Part shown: positions 19,233-29,582 of the stretch, piece by piece
How positions within the stretch are numbered: position 1 is the first letter of the stretch
How the letters are laid out: every line of letters begins with the position of its first letter
Assembly (NCBI GenBank): GCA_963169745.1
Contig: CAUJCU010000002.1
Location: 434,001 to 498,000, forward strand
Length of the DNA stretch: 64,000 bases
Direction: 5' to 3'
From: Bacteroidota bacterium
GTDB taxonomy: Bacteria > Bacteroidota > Bacteroidia > UBA4408
The notes under the pieces: model-generated
What the model saw: only the letters and a program-made list of their open reading frames with translations
Database searches by the model: none
Told to the model about the DNA's origin: nothing
Made by a program: the position numbers and the translations under genes

Positions 19233-20339
19233 TTAATTGAATTTCTTTTGAGGAACTATTTTGCAGCTAATGGCGTAATGATCTGAAAGTTTCTCTTTAT
19301 GAGTAGTAAACTCATACGATTGAAAATATTTACTGTGAAGTATATAGTCAATTCGGTAACTTGGAAATACACCAATATAGGTTTTCCCCCAACCTGTTCC
19401 TGATTCTAAGAAAGTGTCTGTTAATTTCTTTGACAAGGTATTATACGCATAAGACACTGGCGTATCATTAAAATCGCCACAAACAATAACCGGATAAGGT
19501 GCTTGAGACATGCTGCGCGCCACACTGTCAACTTGCTCGGCTCGCTTAATAAAAGCACGTTTCAAACGTCCGACAATTTTTCTTGACCCTTTATACTCAT
19601 CAACACCAGCACGGTCGCTGCCTAAGTCGTTTAAAAAGGTATAATCTTCTTTACGTAAATGTATGCTTTGCAAGTGCATATTATATACACGAATGGTATC
19701 ATCGTTTATTTTCAAATCAGAATAAATACATACATTACTGCTTTTCATTCTGAAATTAACATGGCCTGACCCCACAACCTTATATTTGCTAAAGGTAGCA
19801 ATACCCCAGTGATGTTTATTTCTTAGGGTTAATGTGTATTCAAAATCTTCGTAAGGAAAATGGAGTATCTTTTTAAGCGAATCAATATTGAGAGCCTCGT
19901 GGTCATCATCTGTATAAAACTCCTGAAAGGCAATTATATCGGGGTTTTCCTTTTTAATAAATTCAAAAATTGCTTTTTGTGATGCCTTATTTTTACTCCA
20001 ATTATATAAATCAAATAAGCGTACGTTAAAACTCATAATCTTAATCGCTTTAGTATGCTCAGGCACCTTTTTGGTGTTCCAAGGAAAGCGGTAAACCGAA
20101 TTAAAATACAAAAGACCCAACAGCATAGCTATACCCGAAAGCCAAGCCCGTTTTCGGAGACGTAAAATCCAATACAAGAAAAAAATAAGATTTAGGCTAA
20201 AAATGTAGGGGTAGGCTAATCCTAAAAATGACAATGGCCAAAATAAAGCAGGGCTGATGTAAGGATTGAGATAGCACAACAAAAGCAACAAGAGTACCGG
20301 AATATTCAGCAAAAAAATCCCTTTCCTGATTAAAGTCAT
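19233..20339 (-). CDS. membrane-anchored endonuclease/exonuclease/phosphatase family protein
   Basis: The first ~85 residues form about three transmembrane helices. The rest is an EEP-fold hydrolase with the motifs MSFNVRLFD, an AFQEF metal-ligand segment, CGDFNDTP near residue 290, and LSDHYAISC near the C-terminus, which carries the catalytic His. The orientation of the catalytic domain and its substrate (nucleic acid, phospholipid or sugar phosphate) cannot be fixed from the sequence. It is convergent with the dps-like gene. Confidence 0.85.
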   Translation of the reverse strand: MTLIRKGIFLLNIPVLLLLLLCYLNPYISPALFWPLSFLGLAYPYIFSLNLIFFLYWILRLRKRAWLSGIAMLLGLLYFNSVYRFPWNTKKVPEHTKAIKIMSFNVRLFDLYNWSKNKASQKAIFEFIKKENPDIIAFQEFYTDDDHEALNIDSLKKILHFPYEDFEYTLTLRNKHHWGIATFSKYKVVGSGHVNFRMKSSNVCIYSDLKINDDTIRVYNMHLQSIHLRKEDYTFLNDLGSDRAGVDEYKGSRKIVGRLKRAFIKRAEQVDSVARSMSQAPYPVIVCGDFNDTPVSYAYNTLSKKLTDTFLESGTGWGKTYIGVFPSYRIDYILHSKYFQSYEFTTHKEKLSDHYAISCKIVPQKKFN

Positions 20340-20470
20340 GCTGTAATTTTAGTCTGTTTCTTTAAATATCCTGCTCTTGTTCAAACGAAACAATTTGTTT
20401 TGAATTAGGCAAGAAAAAAACTTCACTTGTAACTGTGTGCAGGTTTATTTGAAGAGCCCTAATTTGCTAT

Positions 20471-22636
20471 CTATTTGAGCTTCATTTCCTGTATCAGGTT
20501 AGTGGCACCGGCATACTTATCAATAATAAAAAGTACATAGCGCGCATCAACACAAATGGTACGCTTAAATTCAGGATCAAAAACCAAATCACCGGTCATG
20601 GCTTCCCAGTTACCATCAAAAGCAATCCCTATAAGTTCTCCTTTGTCGTTCATAACCGGACTTCCAGAATTGCCACCAGTAATATCATTATTCGTTAAGA
20701 AGGCAACATGCAGTTGTCCGTTTTCGGTATAAGGTCCAAAGTCTTTACGTTTTATCAAATCTATCAAACGATCATCAGCATAAAATTCAGATGTTTTATC
20801 TTTGCTGTACTTTTCTAAAATTCCATCTGTTGTGGTGTAATAGCTGTAATATACGGCATCTTTAGGTTGGTAACTTTTCACGTTGCCATAAGTTAAGCGC
20901 TCGGTGCTATTAGCATCGGGATAAAATTTATGGTCTTTTTTAAACTTCATCAAACCTTCTAAGTAAAGGCGTTTAAAATTTTCTGACTGTGTGGCATATT
21001 TTATTTGTACGGGTATATATGTTGCCATACTATATTGCATGAGTTCGTTCATAAATACAACCAGAGGATCTTTATCAAAAGATTTAGCATCAGGTTTTTG
21101 CAGCCATTTATTAAATTTTTCGGGCGAAACAAACATACTCTTTGCAAATAGTTTAGTGGCCCAGCGATTTATTTTATCAGCGTTGTTTTTCCCTTTTCCA
21201 TCTAAAATTTTCTTTATAGGAGGTGGTAATTGAGCAAGCGGTATATCATTCACATAAAGTTGCAACATAGCCGTAACTACATGATAATCGGTTTGTGTGT
21301 TGTAATCTTTATAAAACTCGTTGGCTTTTTCTTGTGCCTCTTTAGTTAATTCGGCCAGTGCAGTAGAGTTTCCGGAGCTTTGATCAAGGGCTGACTTTAG
21401 GGCTTCTGCCGGTCTGATTAAGGCTGTAGCTTCACAACTTTTTCCTGCAAAATTTAAATAAAAAAGCTGATCGAGAATTTCTTTAAACGGATTAATAGCT
21501 TGTTCATAATCAGACAACAAATTTTCATATTTACTATTATCGGGGCTGCTTTTTGCCCATTGTGTAAAAGCATTTTCTTCTGACTTTCGCTTTTTTATCA
21601 CGTCCAGGCGCTCCAATCCTTCGTTTTGCCCAATATAATATTTCCATGAGTTGGCATAAGTTGCATATTTAGCCGCATATTGGATACGAACTTTAGGGTC
21701 GGCATCCATATCCTTTTTCCATGTTTCCAATTTTTTACCAAAAAGTTTAATCTGAGTAGGATTAATATACTTCATTTGAAGCTCCATCCCTGCTGAGGTT
21801 ATATAGCGGTTGGTACGTCCGGGAAAGCCCATAATCATAGCAAAATCGCCTTCTTTGTATCCCTTTGTTGAAACAGGAATAACATATTTAGGTTTATAAG
21901 GCACATTATCTGCAGCGTATGCGGCCGGTTTATTGTCTTTATTGGCATATATCCGTAACAAGGCAAAATCTCCGGTGTGTCTAGGCCACATCCAATTATC
22001 GGTATCACCACCAAACTTGCCTATTGACTCAGGAGGTGCACCTACTAATCGAACATCTTTAAAGGTTTCGTAAACAAATAAATAATACTCGTTTCCGTTA
22101 AACATGTCTTTTACAACAGCTTTATAGGCACCGTTTTCAGAGGCATTTTTACTTATTTCTTTGATGGAAGCGGCAATTATTTTATCTCTTTCGGCAGCAT
22201 CTTTTTCGTCTTTAATATCTTTTAATACGGCTTGCGTTACATCCTCCATGCGTACTAAAATTGATGCTGTTTGGCCGGGTATGGTAAGTTCTTCTTTATG
22301 TGATTTTGCCCAAAATCCGTTGCCTAAATAATTATGTTCTAAGGTGCTGTTTTCTTGAATGGCACTATAAGCACAGTGGTGGTTGGTAAGCATAAGCCCA
22401 TTTTCTGATACAATTTCGGCTGTGCAAAACTCCAAACTCACTATGGCATCTTTTAAAGCTGCATTGTTCACCTGATAAATTTCATCAGGAGAAAGACGAA
22501 AACCATGTTTGGCCATATCTTCGGCATTCAGGCGTTTAATGAGCAGGGGCAGCCACATCCCCTCATCAGGTAGTGCCCAAGCCGGCATAATACAAAAAGA
22601 ATAAATTGCAAAAGACAGTAATAACAGTTTTTTCAT
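20471..22636 (-). CDS. S46 family dipeptidyl-peptidase
   Basis: A periplasmic S46 serine peptidase (DPP7/DPP11 group) that releases dipeptides from oligopeptide N-termini. A signal peptide covers about residues 1-21. The catalytic triad is readable: His in LTNHHCAYSAIQ near residue 84, Asp in PRHTGDFALL near residue 225, and Ser in GNSGSPV near residue 660. The N-terminus-binding residues Asn-Trp are in TDNWMWPRH. At 721 residues it is full length. Whether it prefers acidic or hydrophobic P1 residues is undecided without alignment. No other peptidase gene is adjacent. Confidence 0.93.
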   Translation of the reverse strand: MKKLLLLSFAIYSFCIMPAWALPDEGMWLPLLIKRLNAEDMAKHGFRLSPDEIYQVNNAALKDAIVSLEFCTAEIVSENGLMLTNHHCAYSAIQENSTLEHNYLGNGFWAKSHKEELTIPGQTASILVRMEDVTQAVLKDIKDEKDAAERDKIIAASIKEISKNASENGAYKAVVKDMFNGNEYYLFVYETFKDVRLVGAPPESIGKFGGDTDNWMWPRHTGDFALLRIYANKDNKPAAYAADNVPYKPKYVIPVSTKGYKEGDFAMIMGFPGRTNRYITSAGMELQMKYINPTQIKLFGKKLETWKKDMDADPKVRIQYAAKYATYANSWKYYIGQNEGLERLDVIKKRKSEENAFTQWAKSSPDNSKYENLLSDYEQAINPFKEILDQLFYLNFAGKSCEATALIRPAEALKSALDQSSGNSTALAELTKEAQEKANEFYKDYNTQTDYHVVTAMLQLYVNDIPLAQLPPPIKKILDGKGKNNADKINRWATKLFAKSMFVSPEKFNKWLQKPDAKSFDKDPLVVFMNELMQYSMATYIPVQIKYATQSENFKRLYLEGLMKFKKDHKFYPDANSTERLTYGNVKSYQPKDAVYYSYYTTTDGILEKYSKDKTSEFYADDRLIDLIKRKDFGPYTENGQLHVAFLTNNDITGGNSGSPVMNDKGELIGIAFDGNWEAMTGDLVFDPEFKRTICVDARYVLFIIDKYAGATNLIQEMKLK

Positions 22637-22672
22637 GATTGTTGATTGGTTTATATTTGGTTGGGTATTAGA

Positions 22673-23287
22673 TTAGAACAAACCGTTAATTTCAGCATCA
22701 ATTTTACTTACTATATAACCTAAGTCTTCATTTGATTCGGCAAAGTTCAGATTATCTACATCAATAATTAACAATTTTCCGTGATTATAGGTAGAAATCC
22801 ATGCTTCATAGCGCTCATTGAGACGTTTTAAATAATCTAAGCGTATAGAGTTTTCATAATCTCTTCCTCGTTTTTGGATTTGATTTACTAAGGTAGGTAC
22901 TGATGCTCTCAAATAAATTAACAGATCTGGCGGTTGTATAAATCCGTCCATCAAATTAAATAATGTAAAGTAGTTTTCAAAATCGCGTGTTGTCATTAAC
23001 CCCATACTGTGCAGGTTAGGCGCAAAAATAAAGGCGTCTTCATAGATGGTGCGATCTTGAATTACATTTTTCCCACTTTTTCTTATTTCTAGTACTTGAT
23101 TAAAACGACTGTTTAAAAAGTAAATCTGAAGATTAAAGCTCCATCGCTGCATATCCTCATAAAAATCATTCAAATAGGGATTGTCATCGGCATCTTCAAA
23201 ATGAGCTTGCCATTTATAATGTTTAGCAAGCTGGGTAGTTAAGGTAGTTTTCCCCGAACCTATATTTCCGGCAATAGCAATATGCAT
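22673..23287 (-). CDS. deoxynucleoside kinase
   Basis: A salvage enzyme of the dNK/dCK/dGK family that phosphorylates deoxynucleosides. The P-loop GNIGSGKTT is at residues 7-15, the catalytic DR motif is IQDRTIYEDAF, and the lid segment is KRGRDYE. I chose the ATG at 23287; a TTG three codons upstream (23296) is the alternative. At about 204 residues it has family length. Substrate choice (dA, dG or dC) is not readable. It starts a few bases after no obvious partner and ends 36 bp upstream of the S46 peptidase gene's 5' side. Confidence 0.9.
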   Translation of the reverse strand: MHIAIAGNIGSGKTTLTTQLAKHYKWQAHFEDADDNPYLNDFYEDMQRWSFNLQIYFLNSRFNQVLEIRKSGKNVIQDRTIYEDAFIFAPNLHSMGLMTTRDFENYFTLFNLMDGFIQPPDLLIYLRASVPTLVNQIQKRGRDYENSIRLDYLKRLNERYEAWISTYNHGKLLIIDVDNLNFAESNEDLGYIVSKIDAEINGLF

Positions 23288-23478
23288 ATAATACAATCTT
23301 TAAAATTAGCCGACTAAAGTAGCAAAATATTTCTGCTAAAAATAGGTAGTCCTATTGAATTTTAAATTTTTCGAATCTTTAATAGAACATTTTAAAAAGA
23401 AGAGTAAATTTATGAATTTGTAGTTCTGATATCATACAACAATTTCAAGTAAACGCTCAGCGCCAAAATTTTCTTTTT

Positions 23479-26400
23479 TTATTTTAATACACAGATTTTT
23501 TGCTGTGAAACTCCATAAAGTGTTTGCACCCAAACAAAATAAACACCAGTACTTAATTTTGTTGCATCAATATTAATTTTTTCATTAAAAGGGGCATTTT
23601 GTTCATAAACTTTTTGCCCCTGAGCATTATAAATATACACTTGCTGCACCTGCTGAGGTGTTAAAAATACAATTTGTAGTGTATTAAAAATGAGATTAGT
23701 TGCCAACCAAAAATCAGATGCTTTTGTGTTTTTTACAAGTGAATTGATGTTTATGGTAAAAGGATCTGACTCGGCAGTACATCCAAAAGCATTAGTTACC
23801 ATAACTGTATAATCGCCATTGTTTATGGGTAAGTAAGTTATGCTGTTAGCCCCTTGAATAAGTGAATTATTAACATACCACTGATATGATTCGGCTATTG
23901 TTGAAGTAAGCGTAGTACCGTCAAAGGTTAAAAGTGGTATAGCAGGTAATGGATTCACGGAAACAGTTATACTACTACTGTTGGTGCATTGGTTAAAGTC
24001 TGTTACCGTTGCGGTATAGCTGGTATTAACTGTGGGACATGCAAGCGGATTAAAAACAGTACTATCATTTAAGCCCATAACAGGGCTCCATAATATATTT
24101 TGAATGTTTCCTCCAATAATTGGGGTTAACGTAATACATGAATTTTCACAAAGAGCTGTGTCAGCAGTAAAATTAATTGAAGGCGGTGGATTCGAAAATA
24201 TAATTACACTATCAGTCCCAACACACCCCGAAGCATCGGTAATAGTTAAGTGATAGGTTATATTTTGAGTTATCAGAGCGGTAGGGTTGGCACTTTGAGA
24301 ATCGCTTAATCCGGTATCAGGAAACCAACTGTATGTGTAGCCGGAAGGTGCAATAAGCTGCATACTTGAATTCTCGCAAACAGAGGTATCCTGGTTTAAG
24401 TTTAAAGGTAAAGTATTGGAAACAGTGGCCACATAAGTATTAGAGAAAACAGGAAATACATTCAAGCAATTTAAGCCAGACAACATACTAACTTGTACCG
24501 TATCTCCATCTTGAAGTGCGCTTGTTTGCAAAATATTAGAATTGCTGCCAACTGAAATTCCATTAATAGTCCAATTGTAAACTGGGTTAAGCCCTCCAGC
24601 AAATGGGCTTGCTGTAAAAGTTACGGAACTACCAGCACAAATAGATGTTGGTGCATTATTGTTTAAAGTAACATCGGGTAAAAAAGAAGATTGAATGCTT
24701 ATATCCCAAGCATTATCAACCCCAATTGTTGCCGGATTTGAAGCGACTACCCTAATTCTATAATTATTTCCGGGAGCGGTACCCGGTGGGATAGTGGCAT
24801 ATATAATTCCGGATTGATAGGTATAGGGTGTAGCTGTGTACGTGCCAATATTTACAGCATTTGAAAAGTTGCCAAAAGCATCGCTAAGTTGTGCTGTAAA
24901 AATATTAGAAGCATCATAAAAGCCTCGTGCATAATAAGCTACAAAGAGTGTACTTCCGGCACAATATTCATTTACCGAGGTATATGTTCTATAAATTTCT
25001 CGTTGTTCGGTTTGATGAATAACTCCGTTTAACCCCCCTACACAATAGCCATACATTCCTCCCTGAGTCATACTGATACTGTTCATTGAGGCATTATTGG
25101 CTAAACAAGCCGTAGAGGTACTTCCCATACTTTTACAACTGTCGGTAGTCATACTTTGGCTGGAGTTTTTAGCAAAATACCCCAGGCTGTCATTGGCAAA
25201 CCACATTTCAGAAATACCGGCATTTCCACTTAGATTATTTGCCGCAAACCAACTTAAGCCACAGTCGCTTGTCCAAATAATTTTACCAAACGATCCGGCA
25301 CAATACCCCAACGAGTCGTTGGTAAAAACAATATCCTGGAGGCTACTGGCTATGGCTGATGTATGTGTATTCCAGGTTAAACCACCGTCATAAGTACGTT
25401 GAATTTTATTTCCACCGGCCACAAAGCCAGTATCTGCATTAATAAACCAAATGGCTCTATCCGTTTCTGTTGCACCCGTTACAATAGAATCCCAGGTTTC
25501 TCCGGCATTACTTGTTTTAAAAACAAGCCCCCCGCTTGCTGATGCAAACCCCCTATAGGCATCAATAAAACACATATCTGTGAAACCTCTTTGAGTATAG
25601 GTTGGCTTTAAAACCCAATGTTTACCGCCATCTGATGTTTTCAAAATACGACCGCTGTCGCTACACGCAAATCCTACTTGATTACTTGTAAACAAGATTT
25701 TATTGATAGCACTCGAAAAAGCCTTAGTTTGTTGAAAATAAGACACCCCTCCATTTTCTGTTTTGAATATTTTACCCTCATTCCCCCCGGCATAAGCAGT
25801 GTCGCTGTGGCTTGCAAAAACAGTATATAGTGCAGTACCTAAGCCTGTAATTACATTTTCCCAGGTAGTTCCTCCATCGGTGGTTTTATTAATTCTTCCA
25901 AGCTCACCGCCAATAAAGCCGGTATTGTTATCTATAAAAAATAGTGCTGAAAAAGAATCATATACTCCGTTTAAGGTTGTTGTATTTTGCCATGTTAGGC
26001 CTCCATTAGTTGTTTTATAAATTCCCTCGCCACTCACCGAAAGATAACCTGTTTGAGGACTGGTAAAAAAAATACGTAATATGGGGTTTGCTGCACTCGT
26101 TGTTATGGGAAACCAAGACAAGCCCGAATCGCTTGTTTTATATAGATTATTGCCACTCGATAAGAAGCCCGTATTTGAATCAGCAAAAAAAATATCATTA
26201 ATACCTCCGGCACCGGTAGTAATCACATTCCAATTAGTTCCGCCATCAGCAGTTCGCAATATCTGCCCATTCCCGCAGGCTATAAAGCCGATGTTGTTAT
26301 TTACAAAAAATATTCTTCTCAGTGCCGTTGTTACACCACTTGAAATCGTTTGCCAGCTTGTTCCTCCGTTAGTTGTTTTACGCAAAATACCATTATTTCC

Positions 26401-26811
26401 AACAACAAAACCATTATTTATGTCTTTAAACCAAATATCATTATTTCCAGAACCTACTCCTGAGCTTTGTTGAACCCAGGTAACACCACCATCAATGGTT
26501 CTTCTAATATCTGATGAAGAGCCTGTAATCCAGCCTGTAGTTTGATTTACAAAATGTATAGCATAAATAGCGCTTGTATTTCCGGTGTTCATACGAATCC
26601 AATCTTTTCCTCCATTAATGGTTTTATACAAACCATGGCTAACTGTACAGTTTCCAATAGCAGGCGACTGGAACACAGCATAACCATTATAACGGTCAGT
26701 AAAAGTAATATCGTTAATAGTAGTTCCTACAGGTGCCATATTACGCCACTGCGCAATAGCAATATGGGATAATAACAGAGAGGCATATACTAATGACAAG
26801 CGTAATTTCAT
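23479..26811 (-). CDS. secreted BNR/YCF48-repeat protein with T9SS sorting domain
   Basis: A 1110-residue exported protein. After a 20-residue signal peptide come about a dozen ~40-residue repeats with the pattern FxNxxTGxxxGxxGxIxKTxDGGxTW, as in BNR and YCF48/photosystem-II stability factor propellers (roughly residues 25-600). Ig/PKD-like modules follow (about 700-1020), several with paired Cys. The last ~75 residues match a T9SS type A sorting tail, with VYIYNAQGQKVYE and the ending STGVYFVWVQ. It should be secreted or held at the cell surface. The ligand or target is unknown. It is monocistronic. Confidence 0.88.
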   Translation of the reverse strand: MKLRLSLVYASLLLSHIAIAQWRNMAPVGTTINDITFTDRYNGYAVFQSPAIGNCTVSHGLYKTINGGKDWIRMNTGNTSAIYAIHFVNQTTGWITGSSSDIRRTIDGGVTWVQQSSGVGSGNNDIWFKDINNGFVVGNNGILRKTTNGGTSWQTISSGVTTALRRIFFVNNNIGFIACGNGQILRTADGGTNWNVITTGAGGINDIFFADSNTGFLSSGNNLYKTSDSGLSWFPITTSAANPILRIFFTSPQTGYLSVSGEGIYKTTNGGLTWQNTTTLNGVYDSFSALFFIDNNTGFIGGELGRINKTTDGGTTWENVITGLGTALYTVFASHSDTAYAGGNEGKIFKTENGGVSYFQQTKAFSSAINKILFTSNQVGFACSDSGRILKTSDGGKHWVLKPTYTQRGFTDMCFIDAYRGFASASGGLVFKTSNAGETWDSIVTGATETDRAIWFINADTGFVAGGNKIQRTYDGGLTWNTHTSAIASSLQDIVFTNDSLGYCAGSFGKIIWTSDCGLSWFAANNLSGNAGISEMWFANDSLGYFAKNSSQSMTTDSCKSMGSTSTACLANNASMNSISMTQGGMYGYCVGGLNGVIHQTEQREIYRTYTSVNEYCAGSTLFVAYYARGFYDASNIFTAQLSDAFGNFSNAVNIGTYTATPYTYQSGIIYATIPPGTAPGNNYRIRVVASNPATIGVDNAWDISIQSSFLPDVTLNNNAPTSICAGSSVTFTASPFAGGLNPVYNWTINGISVGSNSNILQTSALQDGDTVQVSMLSGLNCLNVFPVFSNTYVATVSNTLPLNLNQDTSVCENSSMQLIAPSGYTYSWFPDTGLSDSQSANPTALITQNITYHLTITDASGCVGTDSVIIFSNPPPSINFTADTALCENSCITLTPIIGGNIQNILWSPVMGLNDSTVFNPLACPTVNTSYTATVTDFNQCTNSSSITVSVNPLPAIPLLTFDGTTLTSTIAESYQWYVNNSLIQGANSITYLPINNGDYTVMVTNAFGCTAESDPFTININSLVKNTKASDFWLATNLIFNTLQIVFLTPQQVQQVYIYNAQGQKVYEQNAPFNEKINIDATKLSTGVYFVWVQTLYGVSQQKICVLK

Positions 26812-27022
26812 ACGTTATTTTTTAAAATGAACTATAGCTCCAAAAGTAATTATATTTTTGTTTGTTGTAAAAAAATATAGAAGTTTTGAAATAAGGCTCC
26901 CCGGTGCATATCGTGTACTTGCGTGGGGTATGAAACACGCAAAACCTTTCTAAATCATATTGAAACATATTTTGTCTAACATTTTTTACCTGAATAATAC
27001 GGTATCATGAATAATATTATCT

Positions 27023-27030
27023 TACTTTTG
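27023..27030 (+). promoter_or_regulatory. -7 element upstream of tatA
   Basis: TACTTTTG fits TAnnTTTG and lies 22 bases before the tatA start. The -33 half is not convincing. Confidence 0.4.
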
Positions 27031-27052
27031 CATCGCTATTAATACCCTCATC

Positions 27053-27316
27053 ATGCTATTATCCTGTCTTTTATTCTTGAATTTGGGAGGATCAGAAATT
27101 ATGCTGATTTTACTTGTTGTTTTATTGTTCTTTGGGTCAAAGAACATTCCCAACTTGGCCCGTGGTCTCGGAAAAGGAATGAGAGAATTTAGAGAGGCTT
27201 CAGAATCAATAAAAAGAGAAATTGAAAAAAACACAGAACCATTGAAAGACGAAATGGAAAAAGCCAGCCGAGATATTCAACAGCAAATAAATGATCACAA
27301 AACAGACCCCTCTTAA
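27053..27316 (+). CDS. tatA: twin-arginine translocase subunit TatA/E
   Basis: TatA forms the pore-like oligomer of the Tat pathway for folded proteins. The 87-residue protein has an N-terminal membrane helix (to about residue 30), the family hinge FFGSKNIPNLARGLGKGMRE with its conserved Phe-Gly and Pro, and a charged amphipathic tail. It lies 12 bp before the RNA methyltransferase gene on the same strand. No tatC is in this window. Confidence 0.92.
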   Translation: MLLSCLLFLNLGGSEIMLILLVVLLFFGSKNIPNLARGLGKGMREFREASESIKREIEKNTEPLKDEMEKASRDIQQQINDHKTDPS

Positions 27317-27328
27317 TCGCTCCATTTC

Positions 27329-28501
27329 TTGAAAAATATACTCTCGGGAACATTGCAATTAGTAATTCCCTGCCATTATGGGTTTGAAGATTTAGTAGCT
27401 CAGGAACTTCTTGAGATAGGAGCAGAACAAATAGAAGTTCACAACAGAGCTGTTTCTTGTAAGGGTTCTATGGGGCTGGTATATAAAATTAACTATACTT
27501 CAAGACTGGCGTTACGTGTACTTGTTAAAATAGCTGCTTTTGAAGCGTCAGACAGCAATACTTTGTATGAAGAAATTTATGACCTGCCCTGGGAAGAGTT
27601 GTTAAAGCCCAACGGCACTTTAGCCATAAACAGCATCTGCAATCAATCTGCTTTTGACAACAGCATGTTTGTTTCAATGCGAGCCAAAGATGCTATTGCC
27701 GATTTTTTCAGACATCGTGCAGGGATCAGGCCTTCGGTAGATAATGAAAACCCTGATTTAAGAATTCAAGTTCATATTTTTAAAAACCAGGCTACAGTTC
27801 TCCTTGACTCTTCTGGTCATTCGCTACACATGAGAGGGTACAGAACAGGGGTTAATAAAGCACCTATTAACGAGGTACTGGCAGCCGGCCTAATCATTAA
27901 ATCGGGTTGGACTAACGAACAAGCATTTTACGATCCTATGTGCGGTTCCGGAACCTTTTTAATTGAAGCAGCCATGATGGCAACCAAAACCCCAGCCGGC
28001 TTTTATCGTAAAGGGTTTGGGTTTGAGCACTGGTTAATTTTTGATGCTGTTGCTTATAAGATGATTGTTCAAGAAGCTCTAGAACAACGTAATCTGAAAA
28101 TTAAAACCCACATACAAGGAAGCGACAGTGCCCAAAGAAGTTTGAAAACGGCACGTGAAAATATTAAAAATGCAGGTTTGGGTAGTTGTATTCAAACAAC
28201 TTTAGCCAATTTTGAAAACACTGCTGCTTTGGAGCTTCCCGGAACAATAATTCTAAACCCTCCGTATGGTGGCCGTTTAGATAAAGACAATGTAGAAGCA
28301 CTCTATAAAAGTATAGGCGATACTTTAAAAAAGAACTATACGGGTTCTACTGCCTGGGTCATATCGGCCAATAAAGAAGCTGTAAAACATATTGGGCTTA
28401 ATGCTTCAAAAAAGTATATCGTTTTTAACGGACAATTAGAATGTCGTTTTTTAAAATACGATATGTATTCGGGAACAAAAAAAGTATTTTCACAAGCCTA
28501 G
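27329..28501 (+). CDS. THUMP-domain class I RNA methyltransferase (RlmL/YpsC-like)
   Basis: A 23S rRNA guanine-N2 methyltransferase-type protein. A THUMP-containing N-terminal half (about residues 45-160) precedes a Rossmann methyltransferase with the SAM motif FYDPMCGSGTFLIEAA near residue 203 and the catalytic NPPYGGRL near residue 310, characteristic of N2-guanine or N6-adenine methylation. The start codon is TTG at 27329, 12 bp after tatA, giving the usual opening before LVIPCHYGFEDLVAQEL. At 390 residues it equals the single-domain RlmL N-half; the RlmK domain of E. coli RlmKL is absent. Confidence 0.88.
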   Translation: MKNILSGTLQLVIPCHYGFEDLVAQELLEIGAEQIEVHNRAVSCKGSMGLVYKINYTSRLALRVLVKIAAFEASDSNTLYEEIYDLPWEELLKPNGTLAINSICNQSAFDNSMFVSMRAKDAIADFFRHRAGIRPSVDNENPDLRIQVHIFKNQATVLLDSSGHSLHMRGYRTGVNKAPINEVLAAGLIIKSGWTNEQAFYDPMCGSGTFLIEAAMMATKTPAGFYRKGFGFEHWLIFDAVAYKMIVQEALEQRNLKIKTHIQGSDSAQRSLKTARENIKNAGLGSCIQTTLANFENTAALELPGTIILNPPYGGRLDKDNVEALYKSIGDTLKKNYTGSTAWVISANKEAVKHIGLNASKKYIVFNGQLECRFLKYDMYSGTKKVFSQA

Positions 28502-28544
28502 CTTTTCCTTAGAAAAATAGAGCTCCCCTGCACAAAAAAGGGCG

Positions 28545-29387
28545 CTATCTTACATGAGGCTTTCGTTTTAATAAAGTTTGTGGCTTACGCTGCAATACCT
28601 CAGCAATTTTTCGCATTTCTTCTTGTATTAAAGTAACACTTTTGTTTACTTCTTCCTCTTTATTTTGAACAGGCTCCGGCATTTGTGTGCTGATATAGTT
28701 AACAAACTCCCACACTTCTTTAATATCGCCTATGTTCACTTCGTAGGGTTCATATACAAAGTTAAGTGATTTAAGGAGTAATTTCTTTTGACTCTTTATA
28801 TGATTGTAAACAACCTTAAAAACAATGCCATCATCCTGCGTTAATAAAATATACGCATAACCATCTTTTATTTCGTTCCAGTTCTCGAGATACTGAGCTG
28901 TTACAAATGACTTGTCGGGTATGGGCAACATACTGTCGCCACTTATTTGAAAAGTACGGTACTTTCTTTCTTTACTTAAAAACGGCAGCTGAAAAGTAGG
29001 CAAAGCACTAATAAATTCCGGATCATTATAGCCTGCTGTATAACCTGCACGGGCTTTGTGTGACACCAATTCCACATTTTCGCGGTTGGCACTATCAATG
29101 GTTGTAGCCAATATACGCAACTTACTACCTTTAATATAGACATCATGACCTAACTCTAACTCACGCAACTTACTTTCAGACATAAGAGATAAATCTTCAT
29201 TGATTAAAAAATCAATACTGATGCCAAAGTATCGTGAAATGGCCGGTAAAGAATCAATGCCCGGAAAGGCGTATTCATTCTCATAGTTATTTACCGAACT
29301 TCTTTTAATACCTAAACCCGATGCAACTTCTTCTTGTGAGCGCTTTTTACGCTTTCTTAGAAATTTAAAATTACTGCAAAAATACAT
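28545..29387 (-). CDS. XRE-family repressor with S24 (LexA-like) C-terminal domain
   Basis: A DNA-binding regulator. The N-terminal helix-turn-helix (about residues 5-65, with SQEEVASGLGIKRSSVNNYE) is followed by a linker containing the Ala-Gly pair of KARAGYTAGY and an S24 peptidase-like domain with the Ser of GDSMLPI and the Lys of GIVFKVVYNH at the dyad positions. It could be cleaved in a RecA-dependent way, but many Bacteroidota members of this type are not shown to be. The ATG at 29387 is preferred over the TTG at 29396. It has its own promoter; there is no prophage nearby. Confidence 0.88.
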   Translation of the reverse strand: MYFCSNFKFLRKRKKRSQEEVASGLGIKRSSVNNYENEYAFPGIDSLPAISRYFGISIDFLINEDLSLMSESKLRELELGHDVYIKGSKLRILATTIDSANRENVELVSHKARAGYTAGYNDPEFISALPTFQLPFLSKERKYRTFQISGDSMLPIPDKSFVTAQYLENWNEIKDGYAYILLTQDDGIVFKVVYNHIKSQKKLLLKSLNFVYEPYEVNIGDIKEVWEFVNYISTQMPEPVQNKEEEVNKSVTLIQEEMRKIAEVLQRKPQTLLKRKPHVR

Positions 29388-29429
29388 AATTGACAATTTT
29401 TAAATCAATAACAATGACTTTATTTTGGT

Positions 29430-29461
29430 CAAAGATAAAATAAAAATATTGGTGTTTCCAA
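29430..29461 (-). promoter_or_regulatory. promoter of the S24-type repressor gene
   Basis: Read on the minus strand, TTG (29461-29459) is followed by a 21-base spacer and TATCTTTG (29437-29430), a good -33/-7 match. An imperfect ATTGA...TCAAT inverted repeat at 29389-29409 lies between promoter and start and could be an autoregulatory site; this is inference. Confidence 0.5.
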
Positions 29462-29582
29462 ATCTAATGGCAAAAAAATTAGGGTACCACGCTTTTCACA
29501 GTGTGTTTTATACTACTTTACTCCTTAATAAAGTAACCCTCAAGTGACCTGCATCGCATTCAAAAATAAAAGGAAATTAGAT

